Below, one piece after another: positions 36,894 through 44,584 of a DNA stretch of 55,990 nucleotides. The stretch's first letter is position 1, and each line of letters opens with the position of its first letter. The position numbers were made by a program, and so were the translations under genes. Source of the DNA: an uncultured Pelagibacteraceae bacterium (GTDB lineage: Bacteria > Pseudomonadota > Alphaproteobacteria > Pelagibacterales > Pelagibacteraceae); assembly GCA_902560015.1 (NCBI GenBank), contig CACEKA010000006.1, forward strand, positions 1-55,990. The letters are read 5' to 3'. The notes under the pieces are model-generated. The model was not told the origin of the DNA, did not search any database, and saw nothing but the letters and a program-made list of their open reading frames with translations.

Positions 36894-37114
36894 TAGAAAA
36901 TAATTTTATAAATTCCAATTACAAACAATGGTATTTGTAATCCAAAGTTTGTTAAAATAGCCTTATCTTTTGATAAAAATCCTGCGATAGTCCAACCAAC
37001 AACTCCTAAACCATGGAAGTAAATATTGATAGGGTAGATATTTAAATTAGTTAACAATATCCCTGTTAAAACAAGTGCTGTACTAATCCATTTTAGATAT
37101 TTTTTGATAAACAT
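36893..37114 (-). CDS. Small membrane protein at the head of the arsenate operon
   Basis: A 73-residue protein with about three membrane segments (10-27, 33-47 and 54-71), probably DUF6552-like by its pattern LKWIST...GILLTNLNIYP. A good ribosome binding site (GAGGGG) precedes the ATG. It overlaps arsC by one base, so it is the first gene of a three-gene operon. Its role is unknown; it may be metabolic rather than part of arsenic handling. Confidence 0.6.
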   Translation of the reverse strand: MFIKKYLKWISTALVLTGILLTNLNIYPINIYFHGLGVVGWTIAGFLSKDKAILTNFGLQIPLFVIGIYKIIF

Positions 37115-37126
37115 AGTCCCCTCTAT

Positions 37127-37155
37127 ATGTAAGTTTTGTTACGAATTTATTACAA
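37127..37155 (-). promoter_or_regulatory. Pho-box-like repeats upstream of the arsenate operon
   Basis: Read on the minus strand: TTGTAAT (37155-37149), TCGTAAC (37144-37138) and CTTACAT (37133-37127), each 11 bases apart. The first two with their spacer match 14 of 18 positions of the pstS and of the pstC boxes by hand alignment. The third repeat lies only 13 bases from the start codon, so the exact promoter is uncertain. Confidence 0.55.
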
Positions 37156-37181
37156 TTTGTTCTTTAATAGACGAGGTAAAT

Positions 37182-38063
37182 TCAATTTTTTTGAAGCTCA
37201 TAAATAGAAACATAATGTTTCTTCTTAGGGAGTGGGATTATGGTTGGAACTTTAGTTAATCTTGGTTTTATTGATTTATTTCCTACAATAATATTTTTAT
37301 CATAATTTTCTAAATCTACCTCTGGATGAGGATTTCCATCATTAATTAATGGCCAAGCATCACATGCTCTGTAACCAAATAAAATTAATGGTCTTGAGTT
37401 ATCCATTAGATTGTGTCCAGAACCATGAATCGATCTACAGTGAAAAAAAACAACTGTTCCAGCAGTTCCAGTTATGGAAACACTATTATTTGATCCAATT
37501 TTATTCTTTTTAGTATCTATTTTTCCAACAAAGTAATTTTCTTTATTATGGTGACTATACAATTTTTTTTTGTGTGAATTTTTAATTATTTTAAGAGGGC
37601 CATTTTTCTCATAGCAATCATCCAAATAAATACCAACTGTGATTAAATCATCATTGGTATGCGGGTAAAAAGCCCAATCTTGATGCCATCCAATTTCACT
37701 TCCTTTTTTCTTATTTGGCAGTTTAAAATTTAATTTACCTAGATGAAATCTAACTGTTCCTCCTAATAATTTTTTAGCTATAGATATTATTTTTTTATTT
37801 CTAGATAATTCAAAGAACACTTTATGTCTGTTTTGAGGATTATTTAGTCTTAGTATTTCTTTATTTTTCGAAGAATTTGAATTGTAGACAAAATGGTAAT
37901 TATTGTAGGATTGAGTTCCATTTACATCATTTACTTTGTTCCCCTTTTTTTCTTTTGAAATTACTTCATTAACAATTTTATTTATTTTATTTATCTCTTT
38001 AAGAGTAATTAAACTTTCCTTAACAAGGAAACCATTTTTTTTAAATAAATTTAAATCTTTCAT
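37182..38063 (-). CDS. Phytanoyl-CoA dioxygenase (PhyH) family protein
   Basis: A 293-residue Fe(II)/2-oxoglutarate-dependent oxygenase. The iron ligands are His127 and Asp129 (GWHQDWAFYP) and His213 (CRSIHGSGHN); Arg224 (SRPLILFGY) should hold 2-oxoglutarate. The fold begins with FKKNGFLVKESLI, as usual. The family hydroxylates many small molecules, and no substrate can be read from the sequence. It stands alone between the arsenate operon and znuA with its own start region, so context does not define its job. Confidence 0.85.
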   Translation of the reverse strand: MKDLNLFKKNGFLVKESLITLKEINKINKIVNEVISKEKKGNKVNDVNGTQSYNNYHFVYNSNSSKNKEILRLNNPQNRHKVFFELSRNKKIISIAKKLLGGTVRFHLGKLNFKLPNKKKGSEIGWHQDWAFYPHTNDDLITVGIYLDDCYEKNGPLKIIKNSHKKKLYSHHNKENYFVGKIDTKKNKIGSNNSVSITGTAGTVVFFHCRSIHGSGHNLMDNSRPLILFGYRACDAWPLINDGNPHPEVDLENYDKNIIVGNKSIKPRLTKVPTIIPLPKKKHYVSIYELQKN

Positions 38064-38153
38064 AAATCTAATTATGAAAAATAAATTAAATCTTCTTTAA
38101 AAAATTACAATGTTTTATTGAAAGATTAAAATATTAATGAAAGTTAGCTATAA

Positions 38154-38182
38154 ATCCGAGAATTTTGGTAAAACTCTCGGAT
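38154..38182 (-). terminator. Hairpin terminator downstream of znuA
   Basis: Perfect 8-base arms ATCCGAGA (38154-38161) and TCTCGGAT (38175-38182) around a 13-base loop, followed on the minus strand by TTTAT. It lies 17 bases after the znuA stop. The U-tract is short, so termination strength is uncertain. Confidence 0.6.
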
Positions 38183-38198
38183 ATAGCCTAAACTTATA

Positions 38199-39293
38199 TT
38201 AGCAACCTTTAAAAGATGCAGACATATTTCTAATTAATTTGAAATATAAGTCTTTACCTGGATTTAATGTTGCACCTAATGGATCAACAACACCAGTTTT
38301 TATATCCATATCTTTAGCAACTGCTTTTATGATATCAGGGTTAAATTGAGGTTCTGAAAATACACAACTTACTTTATCGTGCTCAATTATTTCTCTAATT
38401 TCAGCTAATTGTTCTGCACCAGGCATTACATCAGTATTAACAGTAAAAGCACCTAATATATTTACGTTAAATCTCTTTTCAAAATACTGATAAGCATCAT
38501 GAAAAACAATAGATGCTACACTTTTATTTAACTCAGCTGTTACATCTTTAGTAAGTTTATCGATCTCTTTGTAAGCTTTACTTAAATTATCTCTATAAAC
38601 AGACTCATTTTTTGCATCTAACTCAATCAAGTGTTTAGACATTTCAAATAAAATTACTTTTGCATTAATTGGATCTAGCCAAATGTGTGGATCGAATTCA
38701 CCATGTGCATGTCCTTCATGATCGTCATGTCCATCATGATCGTCGTGATCATCGTGACCATCTTTCTTTTTAGTATGTCCATCGTGGTCGTGGTCATCAT
38801 GATCGTCATGTCCATCTTTTTTCTTTTTAGCATGTCCGTCATGATCGTGGTCATCATGATCATCTTTTTTCTTTTTACCATGTCCATCGTGGTCATCATG
38901 ATCGTCATGATCATCATGTTCATCAAAAATATTTCTTTCTCTAAATTTTAAAACTTGTAATCCTTTTGTTTCCATTAATTCGATTTTCTCAGCTTTCTTA
39001 GCAATTGAACTTAATGGTTTTTCTAAAAAACCTTCTAAATCTTCACCAACCCAAAATATAAGATCAGCATTTTGTAACATTTTTGCATGAGATGGTTTCA
39101 TTGCAAATCCATGAGGAGATGCATATCCATCTACTATTAGATCTGGTTTTGCTACACCATCCATTAAAAAACTAGCTAATGAATGCAATGGTTTAATTGA
39201 TGTAACTACTTTTACTTCAGCATTTACTGGTGTAAAGAAAGTCAAAACTGATAAGATTGATAAAATTAGTGGAATTTTTTTGATATTTTTCAT
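38199..39293 (-). CDS. znuA: ZnuA, periplasmic zinc-binding protein
   Basis: A 364-residue zinc-binding protein with a signal peptide (hydrophobic 8-20, cleavage after PVNA). Probable zinc ligands are His37 (IKPLHSLA), His61 (ASPHGFAMKPSH) and His203 (FDPHIWLDP). Between them a loop of about 70 residues (126-197) is almost only His, Asp, Gly and Lys, thought in this family to gather zinc. The C-terminus ends in ASFKGC. It is divergent from znuC across a 72-base gap with two Zur-like boxes, so both sides should be induced by zinc shortage. Confidence 0.95.
   Translation of the reverse strand: MKNIKKIPLILSILSVLTFFTPVNAEVKVVTSIKPLHSLASFLMDGVAKPDLIVDGYASPHGFAMKPSHAKMLQNADLIFWVGEDLEGFLEKPLSSIAKKAEKIELMETKGLQVLKFRERNIFDEHDDHDDHDDHDGHGKKKKDDHDDHDHDGHAKKKKDGHDDHDDHDHDGHTKKKDGHDDHDDHDGHDDHEGHAHGEFDPHIWLDPINAKVILFEMSKHLIELDAKNESVYRDNLSKAYKEIDKLTKDVTAELNKSVASIVFHDAYQYFEKRFNVNILGAFTVNTDVMPGAEQLAEIREIIEHDKVSCVFSEPQFNPDIIKAVAKDMDIKTGVVDPLGATLNPGKDLYFKLIRNMSASFKGC
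38703..38918 (-). repeat. Repetitive DNA encoding the His/Asp loop of ZnuA
   Basis: A tract of imperfect direct repeats built from GATCATGAC-like triplets encodes three similar units of about 17-20 residues, each with DDHDxHDGH followed by a KKK run (ending near residues 143, 159 and 177), then a final DHDGHDDHEGHAHG. Such tracts vary in length by replication slippage. It also creates spurious open frames on both strands. Confidence 0.85.
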
Positions 39294-39312
39294 AATAAGT
39301 AATTTAATTGGT

Positions 39313-39346
39313 TGTTATAATATAACATTATGTAATAATATAACAT
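39313..39346. promoter_or_regulatory. Two tandem Zur-like boxes between znuA and znuC
   Basis: TGTTATAATATAACA (39313-39327) and ATGTAATAATATAACAT (39330-39346) are two near-palindromes with centres about 18 bases apart. Each matches the ATGTTATA-TATAACAT pattern of proteobacterial Zur sites. The region holds the divergent promoters of znuA and znuCB-zur, and a Zur gene is three genes away. Confidence 0.75.
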
Positions 39347-39365
39347 TTATAAGTCAAGCGATAAA

Positions 39366-40109
39366 ATGAACTCACAAAATATATTAGTTAAATTAAATAA
39401 TGCAGGTTTTCGTCAAAACGGAAAATGGCTCGTTGAAGGTGTATCTTTAAATGTTGAAAAAGGAAAAATTGTAACTCTTATTGGCCCAAATGGATCTGGA
39501 AAAAGTACTACCGCTAAAATTGCTTTAGGTATTTACAAAAATATAGAGGGTAGTGTTGAAAAATACACAAATAAAGTTGGCTACGTACCGCAAAAAATTT
39601 CTATAGATTGGACATTACCATTAAGAGTGAATGATTTTATGGTTTTAACTGAAAATATCAAGGATGACGATATCAATGATGCTTTATCTCTAACAGGTGT
39701 AATGCATCTTAAAAATAAAAATTTAGGAAATTTATCTGGTGGAGAATTTCAAAGAGTTTTACTTGCTAGGGCAATTTCTAAAAAACCAGAATTATTAGTA
39801 TTAGATGAACCAGTTCAAGGTGTTGATTACGCAGGTGAAATTGCATTATACGAATTAATTAAAAAGATTTCTGATACTTTAAATTGTGGAATTTTATTAA
39901 TATCTCATGATCTCCATACAGTAATGACAGCTACAGATCATGTAGTATGTTTAAATGGTCATGTTTGTTGTTCTGGTTCACCCATTGATGTTGCAAAAAA
40001 CAATGAATACAAAACATTATTTGGAGAACAGGCTTCTCAAATACTTTCAGTATATGAACATAAACATGATCATGAACATTCTCATGAAGGTGAAATAAAG
40101 AAAAATTAA
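39366..40109 (+). CDS. znuC: ZnuC, zinc ABC transporter ATPase
   Basis: A 247-residue ABC ATPase with Walker A GPNGSGKST near 43, signature LSGGEFQRVLLARA near 125 and Walker B LLVLDEPVQGVD. It powers zinc import through ZnuB, with ZnuA as the binding protein. The C-terminal tail is His-rich (EHKHDHEHSHEGE), which may bind zinc in the cytosol. ZnuB follows directly, with no gap between stop and start. The Zur-like boxes lie 20-50 bases upstream. Confidence 0.95.
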   Translation: MNSQNILVKLNNAGFRQNGKWLVEGVSLNVEKGKIVTLIGPNGSGKSTTAKIALGIYKNIEGSVEKYTNKVGYVPQKISIDWTLPLRVNDFMVLTENIKDDDINDALSLTGVMHLKNKNLGNLSGGEFQRVLLARAISKKPELLVLDEPVQGVDYAGEIALYELIKKISDTLNCGILLISHDLHTVMTATDHVVCLNGHVCCSGSPIDVAKNNEYKTLFGEQASQILSVYEHKHDHEHSHEGEIKKN

Positions 40110-40913
40110 ATGTTTGATGATTTTTTTATAAGAGCACTAGTTGCTGGCATTGGAATTGCATTGGTTACAGGACCACTTGGTTGTTTTGTAGTTTGGAGAA
40201 GATTGTCTTATTTTGGTGACACTCTTGCACATTCTGCACTTTTGGGTGTTACAATGGCATATAGTTTTGATTTAAATATTGCTCTTTCTGTATTCTTAAT
40301 TTCATCAGTAATTGCACTAATATTAATTCAACTTCAAAAAAAAACTAACTTACCTGGAGATGCCTTACTAGGGTTACTAGCGCACTCTTCACTTGCTGTT
40401 GGTTTGGTAGTAATTGGTTTTTTAACATTTATTAGATTTGATATTATGGGATTATTGTTTGGTGATATACTGGCAGTAAATACTAATGATATTTTAACAA
40501 TATGGTCTGGTGGAGCGATAATATTAATAGTGCTTAAATTAATTTGGAAACCTTTATTTGCATCAACTGTAAATTATGAATTAGCGGAAGCTGAAGGATT
40601 AAATCCTGATAGAGCAAAAGCTATATTCACAATTCTAATGGCAGCAGTAATTGCTATATCAATTAAAATGGTAGGCTTACTATTAATTACTGGAATGTTG
40701 ATTATACCTGCTGCTATGGCAAGAAATATCTCTGATAGTCCTCATAAAATGGTTTTATTCTCAGTAATTGGTGGTCTTTTATCAGTTATATTAGGATTAT
40801 TTTCTTCTTTAGAATTTAATACATCATCTGGTCCATCAATAATAGTTGCTGCTTTGATTTTATTCATATTATCTTTGTTAAATATAAAGCAATCGATTAA
40901 GTTAAAAAATTAA
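40110..40913 (+). CDS. znuB: ZnuB, zinc ABC transporter permease
   Basis: A 267-residue membrane protein of the ABC-3 metal permease family with about eight segments. Family features are GPLGCFVVWRRLSYFGDTLA near 22-41, AHSALLGV and the ABC contact EAEGLNPDRAKAIF near 158-171. It forms the zinc channel with ZnuC. Zur follows after 20 bases. Confidence 0.95.
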   Translation: MFDDFFIRALVAGIGIALVTGPLGCFVVWRRLSYFGDTLAHSALLGVTMAYSFDLNIALSVFLISSVIALILIQLQKKTNLPGDALLGLLAHSSLAVGLVVIGFLTFIRFDIMGLLFGDILAVNTNDILTIWSGGAIILIVLKLIWKPLFASTVNYELAEAEGLNPDRAKAIFTILMAAVIAISIKMVGLLLITGMLIIPAAMARNISDSPHKMVLFSVIGGLLSVILGLFSSLEFNTSSGPSIIVAALILFILSLLNIKQSIKLKN

Positions 40914-40933
40914 TGATTAATTAAAAATTAAAT

Positions 40934-41332
40934 ATGCAAAAACAATATAATCTTTCAAAAAACCAAAAAATTATATTTGATATAATTGATAAATCTTCCG
41001 AACCTTTAAAGGCATATTCAATACTCTTTAATGTACAGAAAAAAGGCATTAAAGCACCTCTGCAAGTTTATAGAGCTTTAGACAAATTAGTTGAAATAGG
41101 AAAAATACATAAAATAGAAAGTAGAAATGCTTTTATTGCTTGTCAAAATTCTAGTTGCCAAATATCAAAAGCAACTGCTTTTTCAATATGTGAAAGTTGT
41201 GAAAATGTTTCTGAAATAAGTAATTCTAAACTTTCAAAATATTTAGCAAACTTTGCTGATGAATCTGGAATGAAATATAATAAGTACAATTTAGAATTTT
41301 TTGGTTTATGTAAAAAATGTAAATCGAAATAA
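40934..41332 (+). CDS. zur: Zur, zinc-responsive Fur-family repressor
   Basis: A 132-residue Fur-family regulator. The winged helix spans about 10-75 (KAYSILFNVQKKGIKAPLQV, YRALDKLVEIGKIHKIE), then a dimer domain with two CxxC pairs for structural zinc (ICESCENV near 94-97 and GLCKKCKSK at the end). Position after znuCB and the Zur-like boxes upstream of znuA/znuC identify it as Zur rather than Fur. It should repress the znu genes when zinc is sufficient, including itself. Its stop overlaps the next gene by one base. Confidence 0.92.
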   Translation: MQKQYNLSKNQKIIFDIIDKSSEPLKAYSILFNVQKKGIKAPLQVYRALDKLVEIGKIHKIESRNAFIACQNSSCQISKATAFSICESCENVSEISNSKLSKYLANFADESGMKYNKYNLEFFGLCKKCKSK

Positions 41333-42330
41333 TGAGTACAGTTTCTTTAACACTAGATGAGATTTTTGATTTAGCTAAAAAAACTTTATTAGCAAATGGA
41401 TGTGATGATGAAACTGCGTCAATACTAGCAGATCTAATAAAAAATGCTGAAAGAGACGGTTCTTTATCTCATGGTCTATTTAGATTGCCTGCATATGTAA
41501 GTGGTCTTAAAAGTGGAAAGATAAATGGTAAGGGAAAACCAGAAATTAATAAAGTTTCAGCATCTGTAATTAAAGTCCAAGGTAATAATTCTTTAGCTCC
41601 AGTAGTTTTAAATAAAGGCCTACCTGAATTAAGTAAAGCTGCAAAAGAAAATGGTGTTGCGGTACTTGCAATAAATAACTCTCATCATATGGCTGCGATG
41701 TGGCCTGAAACAGAAAAATTAGCTGAAGATGGATTAGTTGCTTTTGCTTGCACATCTTATAAACCTGCTGTTGCTCCAGCAGGTGCTATCAAACCTTTAT
41801 TTGGAACTAATCCAATTTCTTTTGCCTGGCCTAGACCTGGCAAAACTCCGGTTGTTTATGATATGGCAACCGCTTCAATGGCAATGGGTGAAGTTCAAGT
41901 TGCTAAAAGAGAAGGGCACAAAGTCCCACTCGGAACTGGTCTTACAAAAGATGGTAAAGAAACTACAGATCCAGCTGATATAGCTGATGGTGGAGTGTTA
42001 CTACCCTTTGGAGGATATAAAGGATCTGCTATAGCGATGATGGTAGAATTATTAGCTGGTGCTTTAGTTGGTGATAATTTTAGTTATGAAACAGCTGCCA
42101 AAGATAATAATGATGGTGGTCCTCCAAGTGGAGGTGAATTTATTTTAGCTATTTGTCCAGATAAAACAGCAGGTAGTAGCTGGCAAAAACATGCAGAAGA
42201 ATTCTTTGAAAAAATGAAATCAATGGGTGAAGTAAGATTACCAGGTGAAAGAAGACATAAAAACAGACTTGATACAGGTCCAAGAAACATTAATGAGGAA
42301 CTGGTTAATAAAATTAAGTCTTTAAGCTAA
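41332..42330 (+). CDS. Ldh-family NAD(P)-dependent 2-hydroxyacid dehydrogenase
   Basis: A 332-residue protein of the malate/L-lactate dehydrogenase family unrelated to classical LDH (relatives: YbiC, sulfolactate, ureidoglycolate and delta-1-piperideine-2-carboxylate reductases). Motifs include SHGLFRLPAYVSGLKSG near 45, INNSHHMAAMWP near 110 with the catalytic His, and LFGTNPISFAWPR near 155. Substrate cannot be told from sequence. It is coupled to zur by TAATG yet has no obvious link to zinc. Its stop overlaps the convergent xth gene by nine bases. Confidence 0.85.
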   Translation: MSTVSLTLDEIFDLAKKTLLANGCDDETASILADLIKNAERDGSLSHGLFRLPAYVSGLKSGKINGKGKPEINKVSASVIKVQGNNSLAPVVLNKGLPELSKAAKENGVAVLAINNSHHMAAMWPETEKLAEDGLVAFACTSYKPAVAPAGAIKPLFGTNPISFAWPRPGKTPVVYDMATASMAMGEVQVAKREGHKVPLGTGLTKDGKETTDPADIADGGVLLPFGGYKGSAIAMMVELLAGALVGDNFSYETAAKDNNDGGPPSGGEFILAICPDKTAGSSWQKHAEEFFEKMKSMGEVRLPGERRHKNRLDTGPRNINEELVNKIKSLS

Positions 42331-43098
42331 TTTAATTTCAATAGGAGTGTGATCTGAAGGTTTTTCTCGTCCACGAGGATCTTTATTAATATTAATATTT
42401 TTTACACTATCGATTATAGAGTTTGAAACTAAGAAGTGATCAATTCTCATACCATTATTTTTTTGCCAAGCACCTCTCATATAGTCCCAGAATGTATATC
42501 CTTCTTTATCTTCATTAAAATGTCTATAAACATCACTAAAGCCTAGATTTAACATCTCTCTAAATTTTTTTCTAATTTCAAGACGGTATAAAGCATCATC
42601 TTCGAAACTTTTAACATTGTACACATCTTCAGCAGCCGGAATAACATTGAAGTCACCTGCAAGTATTATATTAGAATTTTTCTTAGATAAAGATTTTAGT
42701 TGTTTAATTAATTGATCCATCCAATTTTTTTTATAATCATATTTTTCAGTATCAACAGGGTTACCATTTGGAGTATAAATATTAATTAGTTGAATAATTT
42801 TTTTTTTATACTCAATTTCAGCAGAGATAATTCTTGATTGTTTTAACTTATCTTTGATTAAATCAGTTCTGACATTATTCAACTTGCCTTTAGATATGAT
42901 GGCAACACCATTGTAACTTTTCTGACCAAAAACATGACTTTCATAATCCATAGAGGCAAAATCATCATAAGGGAAGTTAATATCTTCGGTTTTAATTTCC
43001 TGCATCATCAATACGTCAGGTTTATATTTAAGTAGGTAGCTTTTAATGTTTTCTATTCTCGCTCTGACGGAATTAACGTTCCATGATGAAATTATCAT
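42322..43098 (-). CDS. xth: Exodeoxyribonuclease III
   Basis: A 258-residue AP endonuclease/3'-exonuclease of the EEP fold. Motifs are ISSWNVNSVRARIENIKSYL at the N-terminus, MMQEIKTED (metal Glu near 33), GDFNVIP near 145 and SDHTPIEI at the end. It repairs abasic sites in DNA. I chose ATG 43098: it overlaps the erpA stop (TAATG) and starts exactly at the conserved first strand. A start at 43128 would add ten residues from within erpA. Confidence 0.93.
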   Translation of the reverse strand: MIISSWNVNSVRARIENIKSYLLKYKPDVLMMQEIKTEDINFPYDDFASMDYESHVFGQKSYNGVAIISKGKLNNVRTDLIKDKLKQSRIISAEIEYKKKIIQLINIYTPNGNPVDTEKYDYKKNWMDQLIKQLKSLSKKNSNIILAGDFNVIPAAEDVYNVKSFEDDALYRLEIRKKFREMLNLGFSDVYRHFNEDKEGYTFWDYMRGAWQKNNGMRIDHFLVSNSIIDSVKNININKDPRGREKPSDHTPIEIKLA

Positions 43099-43415
43099 TA
43101 AAGTGAGAATGAAACTCCACAACCGCAAGAAGATTTAGTTTGTGGATTAGAAATTTTAAATGACTCACCTATAAGTTCAGAAACATAGTCAACCTCAGAA
43201 CCTTTCAGTAAGTCAGCAGAAGTTTTGTCAATTATGATATTTTCATAATTTAAATCATCATCATTTTTTGATTGATCAAAAGTAAATTCATACTGAAATC
43301 CTGAACAACCACCCCCCTTAATAGCGATTCTAAAAAAAGATCCTTGATCTTTTTTAGATAATAAATTTGCTATTTGTTTTAGAGCATTATCTGTAAATTT
43401 AATTTCTTTAATCAT
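43098..43415 (-). CDS. erpA: ErpA/IscA-type iron-sulfur insertion protein
   Basis: A 105-residue A-type carrier with the three conserved cysteines: GGGCSGFQYEF near 37 and SSCGCGVSFSL at the end. It delivers iron-sulfur clusters to target enzymes; several such clients (LipA, IlvD) are encoded in this window. ErpA and IscA cannot be separated with certainty by sequence. It is co-translational with xth, and divergent from dgt with a 50-base gap. Confidence 0.88.
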   Translation of the reverse strand: MIKEIKFTDNALKQIANLLSKKDQGSFFRIAIKGGGCSGFQYEFTFDQSKNDDDLNYENIIIDKTSADLLKGSEVDYVSELIGESFKISNPQTKSSCGCGVSFSL

Positions 43416-43465
43416 GTTTCAACACTGATATTACTAATATAATACTTAATTATTTAAATTAAAGG

Positions 43466-44584
43466 ATGAAAAAACATACTCAGTTAGGCGTATTTAAAAG
43501 TAAAGGCAGACTTAGTAATGAATCTACATCAAAATATCGATCACCTTTTCAAAGAGATAGAGACAGAATAATTCATAGTGCATCTTTTAGAAGACTAAAG
43601 CACAAAACCCAAGTTTTTGTAAATACAGAAGGTGATCATTTTAGAACAAGAATTACTCATTCAATCGAAGTTGCTCAAATAGCAAGATCAATAGCAAAAT
43701 ATCTCAATCTAAATGAAGATTTAACTGAAACATTAAGTCTTGCTCATGACTTAGGGCACACACCATTTGGTCATGCTGGCGAAGATGCTTTAGATGAATG
43801 TATGCAAAATTATGGAGGTTTTGATCATAATTTACAAACTTTGAGAATAGTCATGTTTTTAGAGAATAAATATTTTAAATTCAAAGGTCTCAATTTATCA
43901 ATTGAAACTTTAGAGGGTCTTTTAAAACATAATGGACCTGTTAAAAACACAGATTTAGTAAATAATTTAATTGGATTAAAAAAATTTAAGAATAAGATTA
44001 ATTTTAATACTTATCCTTCATTAGAAGCTCAAATCTCAGCTATTTCAGATGATATAGCTTATAACAATCATGACATTCAAGACGGCATTAAAGCTAATTT
44101 GTTTAAATTAGAAGAGCTTATAGAAATAGATTTTTTTAAATCAATTTATTTTAAGTATAAAAATAAAATTAATAAACAAAATTATAAAATAGCAACCTAT
44201 CAAATAATAAGAGACTCTATAGATTTAATGATAAGAGATTTATTATCAAATACACAGAATAATCTGAAAGTTTTAAGAATTAAATCAATTAAAGACGTTG
44301 CAAGATCAGATCAATTAATAGTTAGTTTTTCAAGTAAATTACAAAATTCCGAAAAAGAAATTAGATTTTTTCTAAGAACTAAAATGTATAATAACCAATC
44401 AGTTTTAAGAAAAAATCAACGTGGAAAAGTAATTATCAAAAAATTATTCAATATAATAAAATCAAATCCTAGAAAATTTCTAACAAAAGATCAATTGACT
44501 AAAGATAAATTTAGAGCTATTTCAGATTTTATTTCAGGTATGACAGATCGTTATGCTATTAACCTTTATAACAATTATAAATGA
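43466..44584 (+). CDS. dgt: dGTP triphosphohydrolase-like protein
   Basis: A 372-residue HD-domain hydrolase. The N-terminal SKYRSPFQRDRDRIIHSASF and the metal motif H...HD...D (RTRITHSIEV, LAHDLGHTPFGHAGEDAL) are typical of the dGTPase family. These enzymes remove triphosphate from dNTPs and help control dNTP pools. In alphaproteobacteria the gene sits between erpA (divergent) and argS, as here. Its stop overlaps the argS start by four bases (ATGA). Confidence 0.92.
   Translation: MKKHTQLGVFKSKGRLSNESTSKYRSPFQRDRDRIIHSASFRRLKHKTQVFVNTEGDHFRTRITHSIEVAQIARSIAKYLNLNEDLTETLSLAHDLGHTPFGHAGEDALDECMQNYGGFDHNLQTLRIVMFLENKYFKFKGLNLSIETLEGLLKHNGPVKNTDLVNNLIGLKKFKNKINFNTYPSLEAQISAISDDIAYNNHDIQDGIKANLFKLEELIEIDFFKSIYFKYKNKINKQNYKIATYQIIRDSIDLMIRDLLSNTQNNLKVLRIKSIKDVARSDQLIVSFSSKLQNSEKEIRFFLRTKMYNNQSVLRKNQRGKVIIKKLFNIIKSNPRKFLTKDQLTKDKFRAISDFISGMTDRYAINLYNNYK

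Noticed and set aside
38100..38120. Pho box upstream of the PhyH-type gene
   Set aside because: Only a single TTGTAAT half-site is present on the minus strand. The sequence 11 bases on (TAAAGAA) does not match the repeat.
38703..38918. Repeated DNA considered as a CRISPR-like array
   Set aside because: The repeats are short, imperfect, in frame, and encode the metal-binding loop. There are no unique spacers and no cas genes.
38675..38951. Open frames on both strands across the His-rich part of znuA
   Set aside because: They arise from the GATCATGAC-type repeats that encode the ZnuA loop, giving Met/Thr-rich or Ile/Val/Met-rich nonsense proteins. They have no ribosome binding site and lie wholly inside znuA.
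43099..43128. Longer start for xth at 43128
   Set aside because: It adds ten residues encoded within erpA that the family does not have. The ATG at 43098 overlaps the erpA stop and begins at the conserved first strand.
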